A stretch of 38,422 nt of DNA, from positions 1-38,422 of the forward strand of contig NZ_JABANE010000088.1 in assembly GCF_012844305.1 (NCBI RefSeq). The letters run 5' to 3'. The notes under the pieces were generated by a model. That model searched no databases, was not told the origin of the DNA, and was given only the letters and a program-made list of their open reading frames with translations. Shown here one piece after another: positions 22,348 through 30,366 of the stretch (within the stretch, counting starts at the first letter, position 1; each line of letters begins with the position of its first letter). A program made the position numbers and the translations under genes. Origin of the DNA: Flammeovirga aprica JL-4 (GTDB taxonomy: Bacteria; Bacteroidota; Bacteroidia; Cytophagales; Flammeovirgaceae).

Positions 22348-23295
22348 ATGATAAAAGTAACATTAATAACAGGCTTCCTTGGTGCAGGGAAAACAACATT
22401 CCTTAATAATCTTATCAATAAATACCCCGATACGAAATTTGCCATTATTGAAAATGAATTCGGTGAAGTAGGGATTGACGGAGGTTTGGTAGTCGATTCT
22501 CAAGAAGATGTTTTTGAATTGTCAAATGGTTGTATTTGTTGCAGTTTGAATGGTGAACTGAGAGATGTATTGAGAAACTTGCTGAACTCAGGGAAAGAAA
22601 TAGATCATTTGCTAGTAGAGACAACAGGTATTGCTGAGCCATCTTCTATTGCGGCAGCTTTTGTAGGGGATCCTGCTATTGCGAAACTATTCGAATTGAA
22701 TGCATGTATTTGTATTGCAGATACAGTGAATTTTGAACAGTCACTTCAAGACCATGAAGTCGCATCAAAACAAATTGCTTTCAGTGATTATATCGTTTTG
22801 TCAAAATGTGACTTGTCTACAGAGGATCAAGTGAAGAAAATGGCTTTCCATTTAAAGCTAATGAATCCGCTAGCTTTAGTAGAGAAAAATTACAATGGAG
22901 AAATCATTGACAAAGATATTTTGAATCTAAACTCTTTTAATACTGATAAGGTAGAAGAGAGGGCTAGTTTTGTTCCTTCAGCCCATGAACATGCACATGG
23001 AGAAGTAGTTTCTCATTCTTTCTCTTTTGAGGGAGAAGTAGATCCTGTGAAATTGGAAATGTGGCTTTCGGTTTTATTCCAGTTACAATTTGAAGTGATA
23101 TTCCGTTTTAAGGGAATATTTAATATTAAAGGAGAGACAAATAAGGTAGTGATCCAAGGAGTGAGAAACGAATCAAAAATCAATATCGGTTCACCTTGGA
23201 AAGAAGGAGAGAAGCGTGAAAATAAAATGGTGATTATCGGAAAAGGCATCAAAAGAGAGCCTATTGAGAAGAAAATCAAGTCATTATTACGCTAA
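22348..23295 (+). CDS. COG0523 family GTPase (YjiA/CobW/ZNG1-type metallochaperone)
   Basis: 315 residues, G3E P-loop GTPase. Walker A GFLGAGKTT (9-17), an ENEFGEVGID switch, the metal-binding CICC motif (62-65, in NGCICCSL), Walker B VETTGIAEP and the specificity motif SKCD (152-155). A histidine cluster HEHAH (213-217) before the C-terminal CobW_C domain adds metal ligands. Family members use GTP to insert zinc, cobalt or nickel into client enzymes, in the cytoplasm; several are induced by zinc starvation. It has its own promoter and is followed by the rpsF promoter. A link with the TonB receptor upstream is possible but not shown; the client is unknown. Confidence 0.93.
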   Translation: MIKVTLITGFLGAGKTTFLNNLINKYPDTKFAIIENEFGEVGIDGGLVVDSQEDVFELSNGCICCSLNGELRDVLRNLLNSGKEIDHLLVETTGIAEPSSIAAAFVGDPAIAKLFELNACICIADTVNFEQSLQDHEVASKQIAFSDYIVLSKCDLSTEDQVKKMAFHLKLMNPLALVEKNYNGEIIDKDILNLNSFNTDKVEERASFVPSAHEHAHGEVVSHSFSFEGEVDPVKLEMWLSVLFQLQFEVIFRFKGIFNIKGETNKVVIQGVRNESKINIGSPWKEGEKRENKMVIIGKGIKREPIEKKIKSLLR

Positions 23296-23339
23296 ATCTG
23301 TAAATTCTTGTTAAGCAGATAATCAGTTTTGAAAAAATA

Positions 23340-23370
23340 TTGGCTTTGAAATAATTAATTATTACTTTTG
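23340..23370 (+). promoter_or_regulatory. Promoter of the S6-S18-L9 operon
   Basis: TTG (23340-23342), 20 nt, TACTTTTG (23363-23370). A full match to the Bacteroidota consensus with correct spacing, as expected for a strong ribosomal-protein promoter. Confidence 0.7.
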
Positions 23371-23374
23371 CACA

Positions 23375-23415
23375 CCCGAATTGTGTTCGGGGATTGAAAT
23401 TTTTGATTATTTCAA
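23375..23415 (+). ncRNA. Structured leader of rpsF, possible S6:S18 autoregulatory element
   Basis: The first roughly 60 nt of the transcript can form two hairpins: CCCGAA/TTCGGG (23375-23380, 23386-23391) and TTGAAAT/ATTTCAA (23394-23400, 23409-23415). In other bacteria the S6:S18 pair binds an rpsF leader with a conserved CCG. A CCG is present here, but in the stem, so a match to that known motif is not established. Confidence 0.3.
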
Positions 23416-23429
23416 AATTATTTTAAAAA

Positions 23430-23798
23430 ATGGCATTAAAGCATTACGAAGTAGTCTTCATCGTGACACCTGTGTTGTCCGATTCCGAAACCACGGAGGC
23501 TATTGCTAAATTTGAAAACCATCTGAAAGAAGCAGGTGCAGACGTGTACTCTTCAGAAGGTATGGGACTTAAAAAGTTGGCGTACCCAATTGCAAAGAAA
23601 ACAACTGGGCACTACCACCTGTTTGAATTCAAAGCAGATCCTTCGATCATCGCTAAATTCGAATTAGAATTAAAGCGTGACGAAAGCATCTTGCGTTTCT
23701 TAACTGTGTCTTTAGACAAGCACGGTGTTGACTTCAACGAAAGAAGAAGAAACGGCGAGTGGACAAAAAAATCTGAAACTGAAGAAAAAACAGCATAA
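23430..23798 (+). CDS. rpsF: 30S ribosomal protein S6
   Basis: 122 residues. S6 binds the central domain of 16S rRNA together with S18. The family start LKHYEVVFIVTPVLS and the segments GLKKLAYPIAKKTTGHY and LKRDESILRFLTV are clear. A 20-residue charged, Glu/Lys-rich tail extends past the core. First gene of the operon, with promoter and structured leader upstream; its stop overlaps the rpsR start (TAATG). There is no ssb or priB gene between S6 and S18, as is usual in this phylum. Confidence 0.97.
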   Translation: MALKHYEVVFIVTPVLSDSETTEAIAKFENHLKEAGADVYSSEGMGLKKLAYPIAKKTTGHYHLFEFKADPSIIAKFELELKRDESILRFLTVSLDKHGVDFNERRRNGEWTKKSETEEKTA

Positions 23799-24052
23799 TG
23801 AGTCTCCAAAACGAACCTCTACACAGAAAGCAAGAGCGTACTAAAAAGTACTGCCGCTTCACAAAGTACGGTGTGAAATACATCGACTATAAGGATCCTG
23901 AATTCTTATTAAAATTCTTAAACGAGCAAGGTAAAATTTTACCTCGTCGTCTTACTGGTAACTCGCAAAAGTTCCAAAAGAAAATTGCTACATCAGTTAA
24001 GCGTGCTCGTCAATTAGCTCTTCTACCTTACGTAGCAGACGGTTTAAAGTAA
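23798..24052 (+). CDS. rpsR: 30S ribosomal protein S18
   Basis: 84 residues. Heterodimer partner of S6 on the small subunit. Family features: KYCRFTKYGVKYIDYKDPEFL, with the core IDYKD, then LPRRLTGNSQKFQKK and the C-terminal VKRARQLALLPY. Length is normal. The ATG overlaps the last base of the S6 stop codon, so the two are translationally coupled. L9 follows after 32 nt. Confidence 0.97.
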   Translation: MSLQNEPLHRKQERTKKYCRFTKYGVKYIDYKDPEFLLKFLNEQGKILPRRLTGNSQKFQKKIATSVKRARQLALLPYVADGLK

Positions 24053-24084
24053 TCTTAATTTAGATATTAAAAAATTTTTCTAAG

Positions 24085-24528
24085 ATGGAAGTAATTTTAA
24101 CAACAGATATCAAAGGTTTAGGTTACAAAAACGACATTGTTAACGTTAAGCCTGGATACGGTAGAAACTACTTGATCCCTCAAAACTTTGCTAAATTAGC
24201 TACTGCAGCTAACATCAGCATGAGAAACGAAGAGATTAAGCAAGCAGCTCACAAACTTGAAAAAGTGAAGCAAGATGCTGAAGATTTAGCTGCTAAAATT
24301 GGTGAATTGACACTTTCTCTTACTGCTAAAGCTGGTGAGAGTGGTAAAATATTCGGTGCAGTAACACCTTTACAGGTGGCTGACGCTTTAAAAGAGCAAG
24401 GTTACGATATTGACCGTAAGCGTATCGGTTTCTCTTCTGAGATCCGTATGTTAGGTGAGTACAAAGCTGTCCTTGATCTTCATAAAGAAGTTCAGCACGA
24501 AATTACATTAGAAGTAGTTTCTGCATAA
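24085..24528 (+). CDS. rplI: 50S ribosomal protein L9
   Basis: 147 residues. L9 binds 23S rRNA near the L1 stalk through its N-terminal domain (MEVILTTDIKGLGYKNDIVNVKPGYGRN, recognised by the core GYGRNYLIPQ) joined by a long central helix (about 41-75) to a C-terminal domain (ESGKIFGAVTPLQVADAL). All parts are present and of normal length. Last gene of the rpsF-rpsR-rplI operon, followed by a small tetraloop hairpin and a strong terminator. Confidence 0.97.
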   Translation: MEVILTTDIKGLGYKNDIVNVKPGYGRNYLIPQNFAKLATAANISMRNEEIKQAAHKLEKVKQDAEDLAAKIGELTLSLTAKAGESGKIFGAVTPLQVADALKEQGYDIDRKRIGFSSEIRMLGEYKAVLDLHKEVQHEITLEVVSA

Positions 24529-24546
24529 TTAAAGTTTAAGAATTTA

Positions 24547-24560
24547 CTGCCGTTAGGCAG
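24547..24560 (+). other. Small stable hairpin after rplI
   Basis: CTGCC-GTTA-GGCAG, a 5-bp GC-rich stem with a tetraloop, 18 nt past the L9 stop and upstream of the terminator. It may protect the 3' end of the mRNA; function is a guess. Confidence 0.35.
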
Positions 24561-24588
24561 CAATCTTATCACTTTGAGTTTTTTCCTT

Positions 24589-24626
24589 AAAAGGCTTTTC
24601 TAATTTCGATTAGGAAAGCCTTTTTT
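24589..24626 (+). terminator. Terminator of the S6-S18-L9 operon
   Basis: A 16-bp stem with one G-U (24589-24604 with 24609-24624), UUCG-type loop TTCG, followed by TTTTTT. A classical strong intrinsic terminator. Confidence 0.92.
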
Positions 24627-24756
24627 GGTGGAATACAAAAAAATGTAGTAGCTTGTACTACTTTCTCACTCATATATTAGAGGTATTCGATTCAAAAATA
24701 TCAAATCAACCAGTTTAATATTATTTTAGGATTTAAACTACACTATTAGAATCATT

Positions 24757-25521
24757 ATGTTAATAAAAAACGATGCTGACTTAGCAGGAATGAAAAAAGT
24801 CAGTGAAGCTGTGGCTGAAACTTTAAGGCAGATGGTAGAGTTTACTGCTGTTGGAAAGTCGACAAAAGAAATTGATGATTTCGGAGCTGAGCTATTGAAA
24901 AAATATGGGGCTAAGTCAGCTCCTTATGAGACGTATAAATTTCCAGGTTTTACATGTATTGGGGTAAATGAAGTAGTGGCACATGGTATTCCTTCTGAAG
25001 ATGTAATCATTAAAGAAGGTGATTTGGTCAATATTGATGTTTCAGCTGAACTAGACGGCTATTGGGCTGATAATGGTAAGTCTTTTATTGTTGGAAAAGA
25101 TATACAGGGTTTACAATCTCTAGTAGATGCTTCCACTGAGATATTAAAGGATGTAATTTATAGAATAAAGAAAGGTGTAAAGGTTGCAGAAGTTGGTAGA
25201 ATTATTGAATCTGAAGCAAAAAAGAGAGGATTCAAGGTAATCAAAAACTTAGCAGGGCATGGCGTTGGAAGAAGTTTGCATGAGGCACCTGATGATATCT
25301 TAAATTATCAAGTTAAAACAAATAAAAACCGTTTTAAGAAAGATACAACTGTAGCAATTGAAACTTTTATTTCTACCAATTCTTCATTAGCCACTGAAAG
25401 AGGTGGTGATGGTTGGACTTTAGTAGGAAATAGAGGTGGATTCGTAGCACAGCACGAGCATACCATTCTAATTACTGAAGGAAAGCCAGAGATTTTAACC
25501 AAAATGAATGGGGTGTTTTAA
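24757..25521 (+). CDS. map: Type I methionine aminopeptidase
   Basis: 254 residues. Removes the N-terminal Met from nascent cytoplasmic proteins. All five metal ligands of the pita-bread fold are present: Asp94 (NIDV), Asp105 (WADN), His168 (GHGVG), Glu202 (IETF) and Glu234 (HEHT), along with the substrate-binding His76 (VAHGIP) and His175 (LHEAP). Normal length for a single-domain type Ia enzyme without an N-terminal extension. It lies 130 nt after the L9 terminator. The next gene starts 46 nt later with no terminator visible between, so the cupin lipoprotein may be co-transcribed. Bacteroidota can carry more than one map gene. Confidence 0.96.
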   Translation: MLIKNDADLAGMKKVSEAVAETLRQMVEFTAVGKSTKEIDDFGAELLKKYGAKSAPYETYKFPGFTCIGVNEVVAHGIPSEDVIIKEGDLVNIDVSAELDGYWADNGKSFIVGKDIQGLQSLVDASTEILKDVIYRIKKGVKVAEVGRIIESEAKKRGFKVIKNLAGHGVGRSLHEAPDDILNYQVKTNKNRFKKDTTVAIETFISTNSSLATERGGDGWTLVGNRGGFVAQHEHTILITEGKPEILTKMNGVF

Positions 25522-25567
25522 CACTCCATTTACTCTCTTACTATAATAACCCAAAACTAATTCTTAA

Positions 25568-26422
25568 ATGAGAACCCAAATTACTGTTTTAATCCTATTA
25601 ATAGGATTCGCTTTATCATGCACAAAACAAGAGAAACCCAAGAAAGTTGAAATTAAAAGAACTGAAAACCCTACCAAAAAAGTAATTCTTTATAGTGAAA
25701 TACAATGGGGTAAATTAAACCCTGCAAGAGGAGAGAACAGCCCTTTTGCTGCTACGCTTTGGGGTGATCGAAATGCTGAAGTTCCCACAGGTTTTTTAGC
25801 CAAGTTTAAAGATGGATTCTCTTCCCCGCCACATATTCATAATGTAACGTACAGAGCAGTGGTGATCAAGGGAATGATTCATAATGATGACCCAAAGGCT
25901 GAAATGATGTGGATGAAACCTGGGAGTTTCTGGACTCAACCTGCATTAGAACCTCATATTACTGCAGCTAAAGGAAATGTAAATATCGCTTTAGTAGAAA
26001 TAGATAAAGGCCCTTACTTGGTAAAACCAATAGATCAGGCAAAGATGACTTATGAACGTCCAATCAATATTGATTATTCTAATGTGGTTTGGTTGGAAAA
26101 TGAGCAATCAAATTGGATCTCTAAAAATAGTAATGCCTCTATTAGTTTCTTGTGGGAGACGAAAGAGAACAATTCTATGGGTTGTTTTGTGAAAATACCT
26201 GGTAGATCCAAAATAAAGCTCTTATCGATGGGTGAAGTGTTTCATTCAGTGGTAATTAAGGGAGAGGTGGATTATTTAATCAAAAACGATTTGAAATCAC
26301 TTGTTGCAGGAAGTTATTTTACAGCTCAGTTGAATGCTTTTCATCAACTTGAAAACAAAAAAGATAAAGAGGTGGTACTCTACATTAATACCAATGGAAA
26401 AATAATTATAGAAGGTTTTTAA
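25568..26422 (+). CDS. DUF4437 cupin-type lipoprotein
   Basis: 284 residues. Lipobox ALSC (Cys18) after a short hydrophobic signal. Two cupin-like halves follow. The first (about 45-150) has PHIHNVTYRAVVIKG and an EPHITAA segment, so histidines are positioned as in metal cupins; the second (about 180-284) has FHSVVIKGEVDYLI but fewer histidines. This matches the DUF4437/ChrR-like cupin lipoproteins of marine bacteria; no reaction is known. The start at 25568 gives the proper signal sequence. It may be transcribed with map, 46 nt upstream, though there is no functional reason to link them. Confidence 0.82.
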   Translation: MRTQITVLILLIGFALSCTKQEKPKKVEIKRTENPTKKVILYSEIQWGKLNPARGENSPFAATLWGDRNAEVPTGFLAKFKDGFSSPPHIHNVTYRAVVIKGMIHNDDPKAEMMWMKPGSFWTQPALEPHITAAKGNVNIALVEIDKGPYLVKPIDQAKMTYERPINIDYSNVVWLENEQSNWISKNSNASISFLWETKENNSMGCFVKIPGRSKIKLLSMGEVFHSVVIKGEVDYLIKNDLKSLVAGSYFTAQLNAFHQLENKKDKEVVLYINTNGKIIIEGF

Positions 26423-26482
26423 AAGATGTTTTGAATTAATGTAATAATCTTGAATACGAATAATTAAAACTGCTTAATAGTT

Positions 26483-26490
26483 TAACTTTG
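26483..26490 (+). promoter_or_regulatory. -7 box of the DinB/MPI-like gene
   Basis: TAACTTTG matches TAnnTTTG, 39 nt before the ATG at 26530. No -33 TTG at the ideal distance. Confidence 0.45.
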
Positions 26491-26529
26491 TTTTATACTT
26501 AATTTTCCATTGATATAAAAAACAAAACC

Positions 26530-27351
26530 ATGATTGAATTAGTACATCATTTACCACAGTTAGATCAGAAATTAATTGAGTTATTATCTAGCTTAACCAA
26601 AGAGGAATGGACAAAACAGACTATTGCCAAGAAATGGAAGGTAAAAGATGTAGTGGCTCACTTATTAGATGGAAATATTAGAACGTTATCAGGTTTAAGA
26701 GATAGCCATAAACCAGAAGCCCCTCAAATTAATTCTTATCAAGACCTTTTGGGCTTTTTAAATCAATTAAATGCAGATTGGGTACAAGCAATGCAACGTG
26801 TAAGCCCTCAATTTTTAATTGAATTACTAAAATTTACAGGAGAACCTTTTTATAAGTATTACGCTTCTCTTGATCCCAATGGAAAAGCAGAATATTCAGT
26901 TGCTTGGGCAGGGGAGAATGAAAGCAAAAACTGGATGCATATTGCTAGAGAATACACGGAGAAGTTTTTACATCAGCAACAAATTCGTGATGCTGTAGGA
27001 AAACAAGGTATAATGACGCAGGAGTTTTATATTCCATTTTTAGATACATGTATGTATGCTTTACCTTTTACATTAAAAGAGACAATAACTAAGGAGGGGA
27101 GTGTGCTAAAGTTTGCTGTTACTGGAGATGTGAAAGGAGAGTGGTTTGTAAGATATAATGGAACGGTTTGGGAGTTATCAAAAAATCTACCAAAAGGGCC
27201 AATCATTTCTTCAGTTACTATTGATGCAGATGCTTCATGGAAACTATTTTCGAAGAGCTTAAGAGCAGATGATTTGAGAGATAAAATCATTGTAGAAGGG
27301 GATAAAAAAGTAGCGGAAGTAGCTTTGGGAATGGTTTCTTTTATGGCCTAG
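26530..27351 (+). CDS. DinB-like / maleylpyruvate isomerase N-terminal domain protein
   Basis: 273 residues, cytoplasmic. The N-terminal four-helix region (about 1-165) has the DinB/MDMPI start LLSSLTKEEWTKQTIAKKW and the conserved WKVKDVVAHLLDGN, in which His is a usual metal ligand; a further HQQQIRDAVG motif near residue 157 supplies another His. The C-terminal 100 residues resemble the SCP-like lobe found in the same family (VKGEWFVRYNG, WELSK). In actinobacteria such proteins are mycothiol-dependent; the thiol cofactor used here is unknown. It is a single-gene unit with its own promoter and a terminator shared with DUF418. Confidence 0.78.
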   Translation: MIELVHHLPQLDQKLIELLSSLTKEEWTKQTIAKKWKVKDVVAHLLDGNIRTLSGLRDSHKPEAPQINSYQDLLGFLNQLNADWVQAMQRVSPQFLIELLKFTGEPFYKYYASLDPNGKAEYSVAWAGENESKNWMHIAREYTEKFLHQQQIRDAVGKQGIMTQEFYIPFLDTCMYALPFTLKETITKEGSVLKFAVTGDVKGEWFVRYNGTVWELSKNLPKGPIISSVTIDADASWKLFSKSLRADDLRDKIIVEGDKKVAEVALGMVSFMA

Positions 27352-27371
27352 GATTCTAAAAGTTCATGTAT

Positions 27372-27412
27372 AAAAAAAGCAGTCAATCGGTGAAGATTGA
27401 CTGCTTTTGTTT
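27372..27412. terminator. Bidirectional terminator
   Basis: AAAAGCAGTCAATC (27375-27388) pairs perfectly with GATTGACTGCTTTT (27395-27408); A-run left, T-rich right. It lies between convergent genes. Confidence 0.9.
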
Positions 27413-27417
27413 TATAA

Positions 27418-28677
27418 CTAAGCGGCTTTTTTAGCAGCTTTTAATTTCTCATAAGTACTATTTCTTAGTGGGAATTTCTTTTTGTACGTTAAACATTTCC
27501 ATCCCCATTCCAACGGACCGAATTTGAAATATTTCAGCCAGAAGTAACTGTAAGCTACTTGGAAGGCATAAATCAACACGGCCAAGATAAAGATTGGAGC
27601 AAGGTTCAGTTGACCTCCTAATCCAAATCCAATTCCGTAGAATAATACGATACCGATAAAGGTATGTGATAGGTAATTGGTGAATGACATCTTACCTACA
27701 GCTGTCAATGGGAAGAAGATCGTCTCACCCCATTTTGTGTAGTAGATAATCGATAACAGTGAGGCATATGATAATGCCAAACAAATTTGACCAAATACCA
27801 TGATTGCTTTGTAAGCCAAATCACTTGGAGTTTCAGCAAATAATGCCATTGAACCTCCGATTTGATAGCCAATGAAGTGGGCTAAAGCACCTACTGCAAA
27901 GAAACCACCAAATACTTTCCATGATCTACCTTTGTCAGTAAAGAAGTTTTGAGATTGTAAGTAGAATCCTAATAGGAATAATCCCAATACTTTAAAAGGT
28001 CTTCCTGAAGGAAGGAAATCAAACCATCTCCACATCACATTGTGCATGTTCTGTTTGAAAGTAACAAGGAAGTTACCACTTTCAAAAGCTGCAACAACTG
28101 AAGCAGGATCTTGATCAAGATATGTTTTCTTAGCCAATGAAACCTCTGGAGACATCCATCCTGGCGACACAAGCATTACAATTAAATCTGTAATTAATGG
28201 GAAGGCTAATAAAATAACTGCCCAGTTTAAAATCTTTTTAGGAGCAAGATTTCTAAATTCAATAAAGATGAAGGCCATCATGCCGTAAAGCATAAGAATA
28301 TCACCTGACCAAATCAGCATATGGATAAAGCCGAATAAAATCAGAAAGGATAACCTTCTTTTATATACTTTCAAGAAAGCTTCTTGATTATTTCTTTGTC
28401 TATCGTATTGGATATAAAAACCCACTCCGAATAATATTGAGAAGATACTGTAGAATTTAGTATCAATGAAAAAGCTCAATAATGAATATAAAGTGCCGTT
28501 TAATTCAGCATAAGGTAATTGTTCAAGGGTGGTAAAAGGAGTAAATTTAAATAAACTCCAACTTAGAATGTTTGCGAATAAAATACCCAATATTGCAAAA
28601 CCTCTCAGGGCGTCAATTACACCCAGTCTTTGTTTTCCAGTAGCAGGTCCAATAGTAGATGTTGCGCTATTACTCAT
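27418..28677 (-). CDS. DUF418 family membrane protein
   Basis: 419 residues, about ten membrane helices. The opening RLGVIDALRGFAILGILFANI is the acyltransferase-3/DUF418 signature, and the C-terminal part (KMSFTNYLSHTFIGI, then a helix and LEWGWKCLTY) is the DUF418 domain proper. Related YeiB/YrkO proteins are predicted inner-membrane transporters or acyl-transfer enzymes; no substrate is known. Transcribed alone, convergent with the DinB-like gene and divergent from the 28.8 kb gene. The end of the protein is Lys/Ala-rich and cytosolic. Confidence 0.88.
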   Translation of the reverse strand: MSNSATSTIGPATGKQRLGVIDALRGFAILGILFANILSWSLFKFTPFTTLEQLPYAELNGTLYSLLSFFIDTKFYSIFSILFGVGFYIQYDRQRNNQEAFLKVYKRRLSFLILFGFIHMLIWSGDILMLYGMMAFIFIEFRNLAPKKILNWAVILLAFPLITDLIVMLVSPGWMSPEVSLAKKTYLDQDPASVVAAFESGNFLVTFKQNMHNVMWRWFDFLPSGRPFKVLGLFLLGFYLQSQNFFTDKGRSWKVFGGFFAVGALAHFIGYQIGGSMALFAETPSDLAYKAIMVFGQICLALSYASLLSIIYYTKWGETIFFPLTAVGKMSFTNYLSHTFIGIVLFYGIGFGLGGQLNLAPIFILAVLIYAFQVAYSYFWLKYFKFGPLEWGWKCLTYKKKFPLRNSTYEKLKAAKKAA

Positions 28678-28809
28678 ATATGTTTTAGTTAATGATGTAC
28701 CAATTTAGTAGAGTTTTTGTATTTAATTTTAACAGAACTCTTTGTTAGTTTACCCAAAGTTGACGTTATTGGTTTCATAACGCCATGTTAATAAATCTTT
28801 CTAGTTTTA

Positions 28810-29688
28810 ATGAAACCTATTTGGAAACCTTCATTTGTATTTTTTAAAGTTGCACTAATTTATTGTTTTTTATTGAATTCTTCATCTCTAAGTGCACAAG
28901 AGACAGAAAAAAGATATGCTGATGATTCTTTTTGGACTTTATGGAATATAGATTATCAATTACCGAATAATGATAGTCTTTTTTTTGAAATCAATACAAG
29001 ATCTTCTGCTTTTGATAGCTATATCATAGAGGACTTGAATATGAACAGAGCCCATTTGATGTTGGGGTATGCACATAAATTCAAAGATCCTAAATTAATG
29101 ATAGGAGCCTCTATCCGTTCAGTTTTTGAACCTAATTGGCATGTGTGGTATTGGAGAGCCTTTTTCCAGCACAATGGAATAGTTGGTGATAATTTGGTTG
29201 AATTTCAAAAGCGACTTCAATATGAATATATCACTCCCAACAAAACGGTAGACACTCCAGGAACACGTGAAGCATTTGGCCGTTTTGGCTTATGGTTAAT
29301 GTTGGGCAAAAATTTCAATATTTCGAAATCGAAATGGAGAGGAGAGTTCTCTTATGAGCTATTTGTACATCAAAATGATAAGTCGGCAGAGGACCGTTTG
29401 GTGGATCTGACGCGTTTACGTTTTGATTTATTCTGGGTAGCTTCCGAAAATATAAGATTAGGCCTTTTTGCCATGCGAGATACGCAATATTATTTCGCTC
29501 CAGCCACAGGTCCTCGCTATGATGCTGATGGAAACCTGATAGCAGAAGGAAAGCCAGAAAGAAACCTAAATATCATTACTCCAACGTATGGTTTTTCTTT
29601 TAAATATAGCATCAGGCAAAAAGAAGAATGTAACTGCCCTGGGGAAAAAAGAAGAAAAAAAGACGCTAGAAAAATTCTAACGTCATAG
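28810..29688 (+). CDS. DUF2490-like outer-membrane protein
   Basis: 292 residues. Signal peptide about 1-30 (ending SLSAQ). The mature part begins FWTLWNIDYQLP and alternates amphipathic strands (LFFEINTRSSAF, RAHLMLGYAHKF, LMIGASIRSVF, WRGEFSYELFVHQ, NIRLGLFAMRD), as in DUF2490 barrels. The C-terminus is odd: after the last strand (YGFSFKYSI) comes a short basic, Cys-containing tail (ECNCPGEKRRKK) that would lie outside the barrel. Role unknown. Divergent from DUF418 with a CGTTAT/ATAACG dyad in the shared upstream region. Confidence 0.65.
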   Translation: MKPIWKPSFVFFKVALIYCFLLNSSSLSAQETEKRYADDSFWTLWNIDYQLPNNDSLFFEINTRSSAFDSYIIEDLNMNRAHLMLGYAHKFKDPKLMIGASIRSVFEPNWHVWYWRAFFQHNGIVGDNLVEFQKRLQYEYITPNKTVDTPGTREAFGRFGLWLMLGKNFNISKSKWRGEFSYELFVHQNDKSAEDRLVDLTRLRFDLFWVASENIRLGLFAMRDTQYYFAPATGPRYDADGNLIAEGKPERNLNIITPTYGFSFKYSIRQKEECNCPGEKRRKKDARKILTS

Positions 29689-29716
29689 TTTAATTAATAA
29701 TTAATTTGAACTAGTA

Positions 29717-29763
29717 ATTAAGTACCAAGCCTTGATTTTACCGACTCGGACTTGGTACTTAAT
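29717..29763. repeat. 13-bp inverted repeat between convergent genes
   Basis: ATTAAGTACCAAG (29717-29729) is the perfect complement of CTTGGTACTTAAT (29751-29763), with a 21-nt loop. The right arm contains the stop codon of the leftward TPR gene. There is no U-tract, so it may stop transcription weakly or stabilise both 3' ends. Confidence 0.6.
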
Positions 29764-30169
29764 CTAATAAAGATCTACCAAAGCAAAGTACTTTTCTTTG
29801 AATACGGTCTTTATCTTTTTTATCTAAAGTAAACATGCCCGTTTCGAAGGCTTTAAAATAATGATCATACGCTTTTTGCATATCTCCTTTTCTAAGGTAA
29901 TAATCCCCTAAAATTTCATAAGCTTCAGAATTCTCTGTAATGAAAATTGAAGCCTCCAGCCATTGTTTAGCCAATTCTAGATCGGCATTCCAATTGATGG
30001 ATAATCGAGCGGCTTTGTTCAAAGTTCTCCAATCGTTTTTATCGGCTTTATTTACCATTTTAATCAGCTTTGAATTTTTTTCATTCGCTGGGCTTAGAAT
30101 ACCAGCAGTAGCAAATGATGAAAATAAACTAGCTAAAGAGATCAAGAGAGTAACAAATTGCGTTTTCAT
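29759..30169 (-). CDS. Exported protein with a TPR-like motif
   Basis: 136 residues. Signal peptide about 1-22 (MKTQFVTLLISLASLFSSFATA). The rest is helical, with one clear TPR-type pair (SEAYEILGDYYLRKGDMQKAYDHYFKAFETG, recognised by the spacing YEILGDYYLRKG and AYDHYFKA) and a less conserved pair before it. Probably a periplasmic scaffold or adaptor. The C-terminus is short and basic. It stands alone; function unknown. Confidence 0.7.
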   Translation of the reverse strand: MKTQFVTLLISLASLFSSFATAGILSPANEKNSKLIKMVNKADKNDWRTLNKAARLSINWNADLELAKQWLEASIFITENSEAYEILGDYYLRKGDMQKAYDHYFKAFETGMFTLDKKDKDRIQRKVLCFGRSLLD

Positions 30170-30366
30170 TATTTATGTTATTAAGATGATAGTTGATTAA
30201 TTTGACACATCTTCTATAATTCTATATTTATGCCTAAAATTCGTAACAATATGAAAATGAGTTATTTATGTTTATTTCCTAGTGAATAATATTTGTAAAT
30301 AATGTTCGCTAACGCACGCTTTGTTCAAGTTTGTTCGTATTTTAGAGTAAACCAATACCAATAAAA

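Noticed and set aside
28764..28782. CGTTAT/ATAACG dyad between DUF418 and the DUF2490-like gene
   Set aside because: Only six base pairs with a 7-nt spacer and no promoter boxes nearby; too weak to call an operator.
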